A stretch of DNA of 64,000 nt from Sphingomonas sp. PAMC 26605 (GCF_000241485.1 NZ_JH584241.1:3368369-3432368), one strand, 5' to 3'. Numbered from the stretch's first letter, positions 9,596 to 18,626 are shown. Numbers and translations: made by a program. The notes: generated by a model not told the origin, from the letters alone.

Positions 9596-11181
9596 AGCAC
9601 CTCACCGTCCTCGCAGCCTTGCTGGTCGTCGGCGCGGCCCCCGCTGGGCCCGCCAAAGTCGATGTCGTGATCCGCGGCGGCACGATCTACACCGGCGCGC
9701 AGAGCCCGCCGATCATCGGCGACGTCGAGATTGCCGGCGACCGGATCGTTTATGTCGGTGTCTCGCACCATACCGCGGCGGCGAGCGTGATCGATGCGAC
9801 CGGCCAGATCGTCGCCCCCGGCTTGATCGACGCGCACACGCATCCCGACACCTATATCCGATCGCCCGACCCCAAGGCGCGCCTGAACCTGCCCTGGCTC
9901 GCGCAGGGCGTCTCGACGATCGTCACCGGCGTCGATGGCGGCGGTACGCCCGACGTCGCGGCCGATGCGCGGAAGCTGCAGGCGAGCGCGATCGGGACCA
10001 ATGTCGTCCCGTTCGTCGGCTTCGGCGCGATCCGCCAGCGCGTGCTCGGCGAAGCCAATCGCGCGCCCACCGCGACCGAGCTCGCGCAGGAAAAGGCGCT
10101 TGCGGCAAAGGCGATGTGCGAGGGCGCGATCGGCCTGTCGACCGGGCTGTTCTATGCCCCGCAGAGTTTCGCCACCACCGACGAAGTCGCTGCCGTCGCC
10201 GCGGAAGCGGGCAGCCGCGGCGGGATGTACGATACCCATCAGCGCGACGAATCCGATTATACGATCGGCCTGATCGCCAGCACCAAGGAAGCGATCGAGA
10301 TCGGCCGGCGCGCGCACATGCCCGTGCATTTCGCGCATCTCAAGGCGCTCGGAGTCGATCTCCAGGGCCATGCGCCCGAGCTGATCGCGACGATCGAAGC
10401 CGCGCGCCGCGCAGGGCAGGACGTCACCGCCGACCAATATCCCTGGCTCGCCTCGGGCTCGAGCGTCGACGCCTCGCTCGTCCCGCGCTGGGCGGTCGAC
10501 GGCGGCTACAAGGCGATGCTCGCGCGTTTCGCCGAGCCGGCGACGCTCGCGCGGATCAAGACCGAGATGACCGAGAATCTGCGGCGCCGCGGCGGGGCGG
10601 AGTCGTTGCTGCTCACCTCCCAGGGCCAGCCATGGACGGGCAAGACGCTCGCGCAGATGGCGACGCAATGGGGCGTCTCGCCGATCGATGCCGCGATCCG
10701 CATCCTCAAGACGCCCGATGCGACGGGCACCGGCCCTTCCGGCGTCGGAGTCGCGAGCTTCAACATGGTCGATCGCGACGTCGACCTGATCATGCAGCAG
10801 CCATGGGTGGTGACGAGCTCGGACGGGTCGGACGGACACCCGCGGCAATATGCCACGATGCCGCAGAAATACCGGGTCTATGTCGAGCAGCGCAAGGTCA
10901 TATCGCTCGCCGACTTCATCCGCCGCTCGAGCGGACTGACCGCGGATATCTATAAGATCGACCACCGCGGCTATCTGCGCCCCGGTTACTATGCCGATGT
11001 GGTGGTGCTCGATCCCGTGCGTTTCGCGCCGCGCGCCGATTACATCCATCCGCGCGTGCCGAGCGTCGGGGTGCGTGCGCTGTTCGTCAACGGTCGGCTC
11101 GCGCTGCGCAACAGTGCCGCCACCGGCGCGGCGGCGGGAAGAGTGCTGCTGCGCGCCAGACCCGCCGGCTGCGGGGCATAG
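9592..11181 (+). CDS. N-acyl-D-amino-acid deacylase (amidohydrolase), exported
   Basis: 529-aa metal-dependent amidohydrolase of the D-aminoacylase type, which removes acyl groups from N-acyl-D-amino acids. A short signal peptide (about 1-20) suggests the periplasm. Metal-binding H82-T-H84 with D86 is in DAHTHPD; a later HFAH and the catalytic Asp in SSDGSDGHPR are present; the C-terminal beta-strand domain (PGYYADVVVLDP) is typical. The Cys metal ligand of some D-aminoacylases is not obvious near the HTH motif. Translationally coupled to the preceding Ntn hydrolase and 92 bp before the D-glutamate genes, so N-acyl-D-Glu or N-acyl-D-Ala derivatives are plausible substrates. A D-glutamate-specific deacylase or an isoaspartyl-type hydrolase are alternatives. 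Confidence 0.85.
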   Translation: MKHLTVLAALLVVGAAPAGPAKVDVVIRGGTIYTGAQSPPIIGDVEIAGDRIVYVGVSHHTAAASVIDATGQIVAPGLIDAHTHPDTYIRSPDPKARLNLPWLAQGVSTIVTGVDGGGTPDVAADARKLQASAIGTNVVPFVGFGAIRQRVLGEANRAPTATELAQEKALAAKAMCEGAIGLSTGLFYAPQSFATTDEVAAVAAEAGSRGGMYDTHQRDESDYTIGLIASTKEAIEIGRRAHMPVHFAHLKALGVDLQGHAPELIATIEAARRAGQDVTADQYPWLASGSSVDASLVPRWAVDGGYKAMLARFAEPATLARIKTEMTENLRRRGGAESLLLTSQGQPWTGKTLAQMATQWGVSPIDAAIRILKTPDATGTGPSGVGVASFNMVDRDVDLIMQQPWVVTSSDGSDGHPRQYATMPQKYRVYVEQRKVISLADFIRRSSGLTADIYKIDHRGYLRPGYYADVVVLDPVRFAPRADYIHPRVPSVGVRALFVNGRLALRNSAATGAAAGRVLLRARPAGCGA

Positions 11182-11273
11182 CCCCGGGTTATGGTTTGGC
11201 GCCCGACAAATACTGGGCGGATCGCGGCTCGCCTGTACACCGGTCTCTCCCTCAAGTCTTGCGTAGGACCGCG

Positions 11274-12311
11274 ATGATCCCGGCCCCCTTCCTCCTCTAC
11301 CTCGGCCATTCCGACGACGATGTCGGGATCAAGACGTCGCGCGGGCTCGCCACCTTCCGGCGCGACGATTGCGTCGGCGAGTGGCGCCACGACGATTGCC
11401 CGCTGACGCTCGGCCTGCCGCGGATGGACGCCGTCACCGCCCGGAAGGCCGGCGCGCGTACGCTGGTGCTCGGTATCGCCAATGCCGGCGGCCGGTTGGG
11501 CGAAGCGCTGGTTCAGGATGCGCTCGAGGCGATCGCGCAGGGCATGAACGTCGCCTCTGGGCTTCACCAGCGGCTGCGCGACGATCCCCGCCTGGCGAGC
11601 GCAGCGGCGGCGGCCGGCGTCGAGCTCTTCGATGTCCGCGATCCGCGCCCGGACATTCCGGTCGGCAACGGCAAGCGCCGCGCGGGCAACCGCCTGCTCA
11701 CCGTCGGGACCGACTGCTCGGTCGGCAAGATGTATGCGACGCTCGCGCTGCGTGATGCGCTGCAGCGGCGCGGTGTGGTCGCCGATTTCCGCGCGACCGG
11801 CCAGACCGGGATCCTCATCGCGGGCGACGGCGTGCCGCTGGATGCGGTGGTCGCCGATTTCATCTCGGGCGCGATCGAGACCCTCGCGCCGGCGCGCGGC
11901 GACGATGGCTGGGATCTGATCGAGGGCCAAGGGTCGCTCTTCCACCCGTCCTTTGCCGGCGTATCGACCGGCCTGCTCCACGGCGCGCAGCCCGCAGCGC
12001 TCGTGCTCTGCCACGATCCTTCGCGCGCGCATATGCGCGGCCTGCCGCACTATCAGCTTCCTGAGCTGGCCGAATGTCTCGCCGCCAACATCCAGGTCGC
12101 AAGGCTCACCAGCCCATATGTCTGCGCGGTCGGCGTCGCGCTTAATACGGTCAAGCTCGACGAGGACGCTGCACGGCGGCTGTGCGCCGCAACGAGCGAC
12201 GCGCTCGGCCTGCCGTGCACCGATCCCTATCGCTTCGGCGCCGATCCGATCGCCGACTGGCTGCTGCAATGCTACGCACCCTCGACGCCCGCCACCAGCG
12301 CTTCGGCCTGA
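11274..12311 (+). CDS. dgcN: DUF1611 protein, D-glutamate N-acetyltransferase-like (DgcN-like)
   Basis: 345-aa cytoplasmic protein of the DUF1611 family. It has an N-terminal Rossmann-like domain and a P-loop domain beginning at GTDCSVGKM (residues 145-153, with K152), then EGQGSLFHPSF and a C-terminal NTVKLDE stretch. DUF1611 members paired with an epimerase-family partner have been described as DgcN, which N-acetylates D-glutamate in a D-glutamate catabolic pathway of marine Proteobacteria and haloarchaea. The partner (DgcA-like) follows here and overlaps by 43 bp. The start at 11274 has AGGAC just upstream. The assignment rests on family plus neighbour; a general NTP-dependent function is the alternative. 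Confidence 0.8.
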   Translation: MIPAPFLLYLGHSDDDVGIKTSRGLATFRRDDCVGEWRHDDCPLTLGLPRMDAVTARKAGARTLVLGIANAGGRLGEALVQDALEAIAQGMNVASGLHQRLRDDPRLASAAAAAGVELFDVRDPRPDIPVGNGKRRAGNRLLTVGTDCSVGKMYATLALRDALQRRGVVADFRATGQTGILIAGDGVPLDAVVADFISGAIETLAPARGDDGWDLIEGQGSLFHPSFAGVSTGLLHGAQPAALVLCHDPSRAHMRGLPHYQLPELAECLAANIQVARLTSPYVCAVGVALNTVKLDEDAARRLCAATSDALGLPCTDPYRFGADPIADWLLQCYAPSTPATSASA

Positions 12312-13261
12312 ACGCGCCCTTCCGCATCGCGCGGGGCGTGAAGACGGCGGCCGACGTCGTCACCGTCACCGTGCGCCAGGGCGTGATCGAAGGCCGCGGC
12401 GAAGGCGTGCCCTATCCGCGCTACGGCGAGACGATCGAGGGCGCGCTCGCGCAGATCGCGCACGCGAGCGCGCGGATCGAGGAAGGCGCCAGCCGTGACG
12501 AGCTGCGCGCGCTGCTCCCGGCCGGCGCGGCGCGCAATGCGCTCGATTGCGCGCTGTGGGATCTCGAGGCGCGACTTGCCGGCGCGAGCGTCGCGGCGCT
12601 GGCCGGCGTCGCACCGGCTGCGGCGGTCGCCTCGGCGATCACCATCGCGATCGACACGCCCGAAGCGATGGCGGCCGTCGCCGCGCGCGCCGCGCACGTG
12701 CCGTTGCTCAAGGTGAAGGTCGATCGTACGGATGCCGCGATGCAGATTGCCGCCGTCCGTTCCGCCGCGCCCACCCCGCGCATGATCGTCGATCCCAACG
12801 AAAGCTGGACGATCGCCGAACTCGAGCGCTGGCAGGATCTGCTGGTCGAACACCGCGTCGACCTGCTCGAGCAGCCACTGCCGGCTGGCGAGGATGGCCT
12901 GCTCGACCGGTTTGCGAGCCAGATCCCGTTGTGCGCGGATGAATCACTCCACACGAGTGCCGATCTCGACGCGCTCGCGGGCCGCTATCAATACGTCAAT
13001 ATCAAGCTCGACAAGACCGGCGGCCTGACCGAGGCGCTCGCGCTCGCCGAAGCGGCCAAGGCCCGTGGCTTCGGACTGATGGTCGGCTGCATGGTATGTT
13101 CCTCGCTCGGCATCGCGCCTGCGATGCTGCTCGCCGGCGAGGCGGCGTTCGTCGATCTCGACGGGCCGCTCTGGCTTGCCGAGGATCGGCCCGGCGGCGT
13201 CGTCGATCGGAACGGCGTGCTGGTTCCGCCCGAGCCCGGCTTCTGGGGCGGGGCGGCGTGA
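12269..13261 (+). CDS. dgcA: Enolase-superfamily epimerase: dipeptide epimerase / N-acetyl-D-glutamate racemase (DgcA-like)
   Basis: 330-aa member of the muconate-lactonising subgroup. Catalytic lysines: K148 in LLKVKVD and K246 in VNIKLDKTGG. Metal ligands: D175 (IVDPNESW), E201 (LLEQPLP) and D224 (CADESLH). The C-terminal D296-x-D298 (FVDLDGP) is the mark of dipeptide epimerases such as L-Ala-D/L-Glu epimerase. Two roles fit: epimerising the murein dipeptide L-Ala-D-Glu, or racemising N-acetyl-D-glutamate as DgcA does next to a DUF1611 gene. The overlap with the DUF1611 gene favours the second. The symporter gene follows with a GTGA overlap. Fold and chemistry are sure; the substrate is inferred. 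Confidence 0.87.
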   Translation: MLRTLDARHQRFGLNAPFRIARGVKTAADVVTVTVRQGVIEGRGEGVPYPRYGETIEGALAQIAHASARIEEGASRDELRALLPAGAARNALDCALWDLEARLAGASVAALAGVAPAAAVASAITIAIDTPEAMAAVAARAAHVPLLKVKVDRTDAAMQIAAVRSAAPTPRMIVDPNESWTIAELERWQDLLVEHRVDLLEQPLPAGEDGLLDRFASQIPLCADESLHTSADLDALAGRYQYVNIKLDKTGGLTEALALAEAAKARGFGLMVGCMVCSSLGIAPAMLLAGEAAFVDLDGPLWLAEDRPGGVVDRNGVLVPPEPGFWGGAA

Positions 13262-14505
13262 GCCTTGCGCGACGCTGGTTCGCCGTGCCGCTCTGGCAGC
13301 GCGTGATCGGCGGCCTCGTGATCGGTGTGATCCTCGGCGCTGCGTGGCCCGCGGGTGCGAACGCGATCGCCATCCTCGGCGATCTGTTCGTGCGGCTGAT
13401 CCGGATGCTCGTCGTGCCCGTCGTGCTGGTGACGATCGCCGCCGGCATCGCCGCGCTCGGCGATCCGCGCCGGCTCGGCGCGATCGGCGGGCGCACGGTT
13501 TTGCTCTTCGCCTTCACCACGATCGTCGCGGTGACGATCGGGATGGCGACCGGACTGATCTTCCGCCCCGGCGCCGGCATCACACTCGCCGGCGTCGCAC
13601 CGCACGCGCTCGGGGCTGCGGTTTCACCCGGCGACCAATTGCTCGGGATCGTGCCCGTCAACATCATCGATGCGCTCGCCAAGGGCGACATGCTCGCGAT
13701 CATCTTCACCGCGGTGCTGCTCGGCGTCGGCATGGTGGCTGCGGGCGAGGCGGGCCGGCCGGTGGTCAAGCTGTTCGAGGGGCTAGCGGCGGTGCTGCTC
13801 CAGATCGTGCGGATCGTGATGGAGGTGACGCCGCTCGGCGTGCTCGCGCTGATCGCGCGCGCGGTGGCGAGCGGCGGGGCGGCGGTGTTCGTCAATATCG
13901 GCGCGCTCGCTTTGTGCGTCGTGATCGCCTCGCTCGTGCAGATGCTGTTCCATGGCGCGCTGATCGCCTGGGTCGCGCGGCTGCCCGCGCTGCGCTTCTT
14001 CCGCGGCATCCTCGATGCGCTCGTCGTTGGTTTCTCGACCGCCTCCTCCTCGGCCACCCTCCCCGTCGGCCTGCGCGTGGCGGAGGACAATCTCGGCATC
14101 GCGCCGGCGGTGGCGGGCACGGTGCTGCCGCTCGGCGCGAGCATCGGCAAGGACGGGACGGCGATGTATGTCGGCCTGATGGGCCAGTTCGCGCTCCAGG
14201 CGCTCGGCATTACCCCCGATCCCGGCATGCTGCTCGTCATGTTGCTGACCGGCGCGCTCGCCGCGTTCGGGACGGCGCCGGTGCCCTCCGCCTCTTTGTT
14301 CATGCTCGCGGCGATGCTGTCCGCGGTCGGGGTCGCGCCCGAGCAGACCGCGCTGATCGTCGGGCTCGTCCTGCCGTTCGACCGCTTGCTCGACATGACG
14401 CGCACCACGCCGTCGGTCTCGGCCAACCTTACCGTCGCGACATTGGTCGCGCGGCGCACGGGCGCGCTCGATACGGCGGTGTTCCGCGGGGCGACATCGG
14501 GCTAG
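13258..14505 (+). CDS. Dicarboxylate/amino acid:cation symporter (DAACS, glutamate-type)
   Basis: 415-aa integral membrane carrier, GltP/DctA type. It has the serine-rich re-entrant loop (STASSSATLPVGLR), the conserved KDGTAMY (equivalent to NMDGTA), and the AEDNLG motif, which together are diagnostic. About eight transmembrane helices plus two hairpins are expected. The GTG at 13258 is the start because it overlaps the epimerase stop (GTGA) and gives a normal N-terminal helix; the long upstream extension of the frame is Arg-rich and lies inside the epimerase gene. Genomic position suggests uptake of D- or L-glutamate (or aspartate) released in the periplasm and feeding it to the DgcN/DgcA pair. 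Confidence 0.93.
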   Translation: MSLARRWFAVPLWQRVIGGLVIGVILGAAWPAGANAIAILGDLFVRLIRMLVVPVVLVTIAAGIAALGDPRRLGAIGGRTVLLFAFTTIVAVTIGMATGLIFRPGAGITLAGVAPHALGAAVSPGDQLLGIVPVNIIDALAKGDMLAIIFTAVLLGVGMVAAGEAGRPVVKLFEGLAAVLLQIVRIVMEVTPLGVLALIARAVASGGAAVFVNIGALALCVVIASLVQMLFHGALIAWVARLPALRFFRGILDALVVGFSTASSSATLPVGLRVAEDNLGIAPAVAGTVLPLGASIGKDGTAMYVGLMGQFALQALGITPDPGMLLVMLLTGALAAFGTAPVPSASLFMLAAMLSAVGVAPEQTALIVGLVLPFDRLLDMTRTTPSVSANLTVATLVARRTGALDTAVFRGATSG

Positions 14506-14517
14506 GATGGCGCGCTT

Positions 14518-15402
14518 ATGAACCTGCGCCATATCGAAATCTTCCACGCCGTCTACGTCAACGGCTCGGTCAGCGCGGCGGCCCGCGCGCTCAACGTCTC
14601 GCAGCCCTCGGTGTCGAAGACGCTGCGCCACGCCGAATCGCTGCTCGGCTTCGAACTGTTCCAGCGCAACGCCGGCCGGATGGTGCCGACCGAGGACGCG
14701 CACGCAATGTTCGGCGACGTCGCCGAGATCCAGGAGCGCGTCCGCGCGCTGCGCGAAGCGGGCCGCAACCTGCGCACGGGCGGCGGCGCGACGCTGCGCA
14801 TCTCCGCTCTGCCGAGCCTCGCGCTGAGCGCGCTGCCGACCGCCGTCGCGCGCTTCCTCAAGACGCACCCCGACGTGCGCTTCGACCTGCAGACGACGCA
14901 TCACGACGACGTGCTGCGCAAGCTGTACGAGCGCGAGACCGAGATCGCGATCGGTTATCAGGCGCCGCGTGGCGCGCCGCTCGGGCAGATCTGGCTTGGC
15001 GAGGGCGAACTCGTCATGCTCTACCGCGAAGCCGAGATGCCAGACGCGCCCGCGCGGCTCGAACTGAGCCAGCTCGCCGGACAGCCCTTCATCTCGCTCG
15101 CCGCGAGCGGGCCGATCGGCAATCTGTTCACGACCGAGATCGAACGGCTCGGGCTCGAGCTGAGCGAGATCGTTTCGGCGCGGACCTTCTACATCGCCGC
15201 GGCGCTCGTGCGCGCGGGGGTCGGGCAGACGGTGGTCGACAATCTCACCGCCGAGGCGTGTCTCGCGCCTGGCCTGTCGATGCGCCCGCTCAAACCCTCG
15301 CTGACCTTCGACATCCATGCGATGCATCTGCTCGATCGGCCGCCGAGCGCGCTGGCGAGCGATTTCCTGGCGGTGCTCGGCACCGTGATCGAGGCGCCAT
15401 GA
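14518..15402 (+). CDS. LysR-family transcriptional regulator
   Basis: 294-aa LTTR. N-terminal winged helix-turn-helix (LRHIEIFHAVYVNGSVSAAA, then LNVSQPSVSKTLRHAE) and a substrate-binding domain from about residue 90. It starts 12 bp after the symporter gene, which carries the upstream AGGATGG-like ribosome-binding site, and overlaps the carboxypeptidase gene by ATGA. A LysR regulator is also reported with dgcN/dgcA genes, so control of the peptide-branch operon by D-Glu or a derivative is likely. Unlike many LTTRs it is inside the operon rather than divergent from it, so autoregulation through the operon promoter is possible. The effector is inferred. Confidence 0.9.
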   Translation: MNLRHIEIFHAVYVNGSVSAAARALNVSQPSVSKTLRHAESLLGFELFQRNAGRMVPTEDAHAMFGDVAEIQERVRALREAGRNLRTGGGATLRISALPSLALSALPTAVARFLKTHPDVRFDLQTTHHDDVLRKLYERETEIAIGYQAPRGAPLGQIWLGEGELVMLYREAEMPDAPARLELSQLAGQPFISLAASGPIGNLFTTEIERLGLELSEIVSARTFYIAAALVRAGVGQTVVDNLTAEACLAPGLSMRPLKPSLTFDIHAMHLLDRPPSALASDFLAVLGTVIEAP

Positions 15403-16820
15403 CCATAATGCTGCTCGGACTGCTGCTCGCCGCCCCCGCGTCCGCGGAGTCCCCGCCCGACCCGGTCGCCGCTGCGCTCGCGCAAGCGGGACCGGGGACG
15501 CGGATCGGCCTGGTGGTGGTCGACGAGCAAGGGCATGAGATCGTCGCGATCCGCCCCGATGAGCGTTTCATGCCCGCCTCCAACACCAAGATCTTCACCA
15601 CCGCCGCCGCCTTCGCGACGCTCGACATGACCGCGGCGGACGGCGGCGGTGGGGCGGAGGTGCGGCTCGAAGGGCGCGACGTCGTGCTCGTCGGGCATGG
15701 CGATGCACGGCTGTCGAGCGCTCCGGATTGTCGCGTCGATTGCCTTGCCGCGCTCGCCGACGCGGTCGCCGCGCGGACCCACGTCGTCCACGACGTGATT
15801 GGCGACGACAGCGCCTTTCCCGACGAACGCTGGCCGCAGGGAATGAGCTGGAACAACCAGGCGGGCCGCTACGGCACCGCCGTCTCGGCGCTGACGATCG
15901 ACGACAATGTCGCGGAACTGGCGGTTACCTCCGGCGCGATCGGCACACCGCCGGGAATCGGCAGCGATGGCTATTACCGGATCGAGAACCGCGCGATCAC
16001 CGTCCCCGGCGCGCGTTCGTCGCTAGAGGTCACGCGGCTGCCGGGCAGCGACATCCTGCAGATCACCGGCAGCCTCGGCAGCAGCGCGACGCCACGGCCG
16101 TTGTTCGTCGGGATCGACGATCCGGCGCACCGCGCCGCCTGGCGTCTCATCCGCCTGCTGCGCGCAGATGGCGTGCGCGTGACGGGGACGGTGACGGTCC
16201 GCCACCGGCCGCTATCCCCATCGGACGATCCCGCGCAGCGCAGCGGCGCGCCCGCGCCCCGTCCCCCCGCCCCGCCTGCCGCGCTCGCCCGGCTTGCGCC
16301 GCCACCGCTAGCCGAGGACGCCCGCCTGACCAACAAGGTCAGCCAGAACCTCCACGCCGAGCTGTTCCTGCGCCGGGTGGCCGCTGCGACTGGCAGCGGA
16401 TCGGTCGCCGATGGCCGCGCGGTGGTCAGCCACATGCTCGGCGACATCGGCATTGCGCGCTGGCAATATGACTTTGCCGATGGCTCGGGCATGTCGAGCT
16501 ACAATCGGGTGACGCCGCGTGCCACCGTCGCCTTGCTGCGCTGGATCACCGCGCAGCCGTGGGGCGCGGCGTGGCGGACGACCTTGCCGGTCGGCGGAGT
16601 AGACGGCACGCTCGCCGCGCGCTTCCACGGCACGCCGCTCGACGGACGGCTCTTCGCCAAGACCGGCTCGCTCAATGCGACCAGCGCGGTCTCGGGCTAT
16701 CTCACCGGCGCGAGCGGGCATGTGCTGACCTTCGCCGCCTTCGCCAACGATGTTCCGGGCGATGCGTCCGCGATCGGGGCGATCGACCAGGCGCTGCTCG
16801 CCGTGGCGGCAAGCCACTGA
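15399..16820 (+). CDS. dacB: D-alanyl-D-alanine carboxypeptidase/endopeptidase, PBP4 (DacB) family
   Basis: 473-aa exported peptidase S13. A short signal peptide ends near ASAE (residue 17). The SxxK motif is S61-N-T-K64, the SxN motif is in GSGMSSYNRVTP, and the KTG motif is in FAKTGSLNATS. The family trims the terminal D-Ala from peptidoglycan peptides and can cut D-Ala-mDAP cross-links. It is the last gene of the plus-strand peptide operon, coupled to the LysR gene by ATGA. A Pro/Ala-rich insert (around residues 280-305) interrupts the middle of the protein. Placement with D-amino-acid catabolic genes suggests it supplies D-Ala or uncross-linked peptides. Confidence 0.93.
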   Translation: MTIMLLGLLLAAPASAESPPDPVAAALAQAGPGTRIGLVVVDEQGHEIVAIRPDERFMPASNTKIFTTAAAFATLDMTAADGGGGAEVRLEGRDVVLVGHGDARLSSAPDCRVDCLAALADAVAARTHVVHDVIGDDSAFPDERWPQGMSWNNQAGRYGTAVSALTIDDNVAELAVTSGAIGTPPGIGSDGYYRIENRAITVPGARSSLEVTRLPGSDILQITGSLGSSATPRPLFVGIDDPAHRAAWRLIRLLRADGVRVTGTVTVRHRPLSPSDDPAQRSGAPAPRPPAPPAALARLAPPPLAEDARLTNKVSQNLHAELFLRRVAAATGSGSVADGRAVVSHMLGDIGIARWQYDFADGSGMSSYNRVTPRATVALLRWITAQPWGAAWRTTLPVGGVDGTLAARFHGTPLDGRLFAKTGSLNATSAVSGYLTGASGHVLTFAAFANDVPGDASAIGAIDQALLAVAASH

Positions 16821-16866
16821 GTCGCACGCGCGGCCTCGGTCCTTCCGCACCACACCCCCGGCCAAA

Positions 16867-16954
16867 CCCGTCACCCCAGCGAAAGCTGGGGTCTCCAGGG
16901 GGCGGGCGCTTTGCTTCACAACGAGGAGACCCCAGCTTTCGCTGGGGTGACGGG
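16867..16954. repeat. Perfect 30-bp inverted repeat pair between convergent genes (possible terminator)
   Basis: The arms 16867-16896 and 16925-16954 are perfect reverse complements over 30 bases, with a 28-base spacer. Each arm is itself a hairpin (CCCCAGC, GAAA loop, GCTGGGG). It lies between the convergent dacB and GntR genes, so it can act as a bidirectional terminator. A second copy with slight divergence is at 56427-56506, showing that it is a dispersed repeat and not a unique site. Confidence 0.9.
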
Positions 16955-17004
16955 GAATGTCGATCTCGCGTGCGCGCCGATCGCGATTATGGAGGGCGAC
17001 GTGC

Positions 17005-17733
17005 CTAAATATCGGCCAGCGGCGTCACGATCTCGTAGCGATCGCCGCGATACACCGAGCGGGTGAATTCGACGAACCGACCATCGGGGATGCGCGTCAA
17101 CCGTTCGATTCGCAACACTTCCGAATTCTGCCGCACGCTGAGGATACCCGCCTCGGTCGGCGTCGCGAGCGAAGCGCGGACGCGCTGCGTCCCCGAGGTC
17201 GGGCGGAAACCGTGCGCGTCGAGCGCCTGATAGAGCGAATCGCCAAGGCTCTCGAGATCGGGCAGGAAATCGGCGGGGATGATCGCATGTTCGATCGCCA
17301 GCGGCTCGCCGCCCGCGAGCCGCACCCGGCCGAGCCGGGCGACGCGCGCGGTCGGACTGATCTGCAGCGCAGCCGCCTCCTCCTCGGTCGGCTGGGCATA
17401 GGTCTTGTTGATCCACACTACGCCCGGCGCCTCGCCGCGCGCGCGGGTCTCGTCGCTGAAGCTGCTGAGCTTGGCGCCCGCGGTCTCGATCCGCGGCGCG
17501 ACGAACGTGCCCGATCCCTGCTTGCGCAACAGCACGCCCTCGGCGACGAGCTGCTCGATCGCTTTGCGCACGGTGACCCGCGACAGGCCCGCCATGTCGC
17601 TGAGGTCGCGTTCGGAGGGAAGCGCGCTGCCGGGACCGATCCCGCCGCTGCTGATATGCTCGCGCAGGCTGCGCGCGAGCTGCAGATAGAGCGGTGTCCC
17701 CTCTTCGGTCGACGTCCAGGCAATGTCCCGCAT
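17005..17733 (-). CDS. GntR/HutC-family regulator with UTRA domain (NagR/NagQ-like)
   Basis: 242-aa repressor-type protein. N-terminal winged HTH (residues about 10-75, including LPSERDLSDMAGLSRVTVRK) and a C-terminal UTRA ligand-binding domain (about 95-235, SFSDETRARGE opening). Family members such as NagR/YvoA and DasR sense GlcNAc-6P or GlcN-6P. It is the last gene of the minus-strand amino-sugar unit, 2 bp after murQ, so it probably controls the unit and the divergent SIS-nagA operon. Candidate operator half sites with GATTGGT are near 23179 and 24386. Effector and sites are inferred; the domain assignment is clear. Confidence 0.92.
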   Translation of the reverse strand: MRDIAWTSTEEGTPLYLQLARSLREHISSGGIGPGSALPSERDLSDMAGLSRVTVRKAIEQLVAEGVLLRKQGSGTFVAPRIETAGAKLSSFSDETRARGEAPGVVWINKTYAQPTEEEAAALQISPTARVARLGRVRLAGGEPLAIEHAIIPADFLPDLESLGDSLYQALDAHGFRPTSGTQRVRASLATPTEAGILSVRQNSEVLRIERLTRIPDGRFVEFTRSVYRGDRYEIVTPLADI

Positions 17734-17735
17734 CG

Positions 17736-18626
17736 TCAGTCCCGCGCTTTCATGCCCGCGAGCGCCCGGCGCAAATCGCCGCCGCTCGTATCGAGCCGCA
17801 CCCTAGCATCGGCGAGAGACCTGCCAAGCGCGACGAGCACCCCCAACCGGATGTCGTTCTGCGCGACATCGAGCGCGCGCGCCGCCGTCTCGGCATCGAC
17901 CCCGGAGATCTCCGCGACCATCGTCCGGCCGCGCTGCAGCAGCTTCGCGTTCGAGATGCGCATTGCCACCATGCGGCCGTCATAGACCAGCCCGCGCCGC
18001 AGCATGATCGCGGTCGACAGCATGTTGAGGATCGCCTTCTGCGCGGTGCCGGCCTTCATCCGGGTAGAGCCCGCGAGCACTTCGCTGCCGGTGACGGCGC
18101 AGATCGGGTGTTCGGCCGCATCGAGCAGCGCCGAACCGGCATTGTTGGCGATCGCGATCGTCAGCGCGCCCGCGGCGCGCGCGCCCTCGAGCGCGGCGAG
18201 CGTATACGGGGTGCGGCCACTCGCCGCGACGCCGATCACCACGTCGCTCGGCCCGACCCGCGCGGCGCCGATCTCATCGCGCGCCGCGGCGGCATCGTCC
18301 TCGGCGCCTTCATAGGCTTCGGTCAGCGCGCCGCTGCCGCCGGCCATCAGGAACACCAGCCGATCCATCGGCCAGCCGAAGGTCGGATGCAGCTCGGCGC
18401 CGTCCTGCACCGCGAGCCGGCCCGAGGTCCCCGCGCCAACGAACACCAAGCGCCCCGCGTCGTCGAGCCGCGCCGCCGCCGCCTCGGCGGCGTGCGCGAT
18501 CGCGCGCGTTTGCGACTGGATCGCTGCGATCGCGGCCATCTGACCTTCGAGCATCGCTTCGACCGCGAGCTCGGTCGGCCAGCGGTCGAGGTCACGATAA
18601 CGGGGGTCGAGCGCTTCGGTCTTCAT
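17736..18626 (-). CDS. murQ: N-acetylmuramic acid 6-phosphate etherase (MurQ)
   Basis: 296-aa SIS-domain lyase that splits MurNAc-6P into GlcNAc-6P and D-lactate. GAGTSGR (residues 64-70) is the SIS phosphate loop; two glutamates, E78 in GAELHPTF and E109 in EGAEDD, are spaced 31 residues apart, as are the two active-site glutamates of E. coli MurQ. The C-terminal domain ends in an ISGVDAETA segment. Length is normal. The ATG overlaps the stop of the symporter gene (ATGA). The longer frame to 19070 lies inside the symporter gene and is not used. Its D-lactate product has a likely consumer in the Dld gene at 28.6 kb. Confidence 0.95.
   Translation of the reverse strand: MKTEALDPRYRDLDRWPTELAVEAMLEGQMAAIAAIQSQTRAIAHAAEAAAARLDDAGRLVFVGAGTSGRLAVQDGAELHPTFGWPMDRLVFLMAGGSGALTEAYEGAEDDAAAARDEIGAARVGPSDVVIGVAASGRTPYTLAALEGARAAGALTIAIANNAGSALLDAAEHPICAVTGSEVLAGSTRMKAGTAQKAILNMLSTAIMLRRGLVYDGRMVAMRISNAKLLQRGRTMVAEISGVDAETAARALDVAQNDIRLGVLVALGRSLADARVRLDTSGGDLRRALAGMKARD

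Noticed and set aside
13176..16820. 1214-aa plus-strand frame
   Set aside because: The first 740 residues are an out-of-frame shadow of the symporter and LysR genes; only the end is the real PBP4 gene (from 15399).
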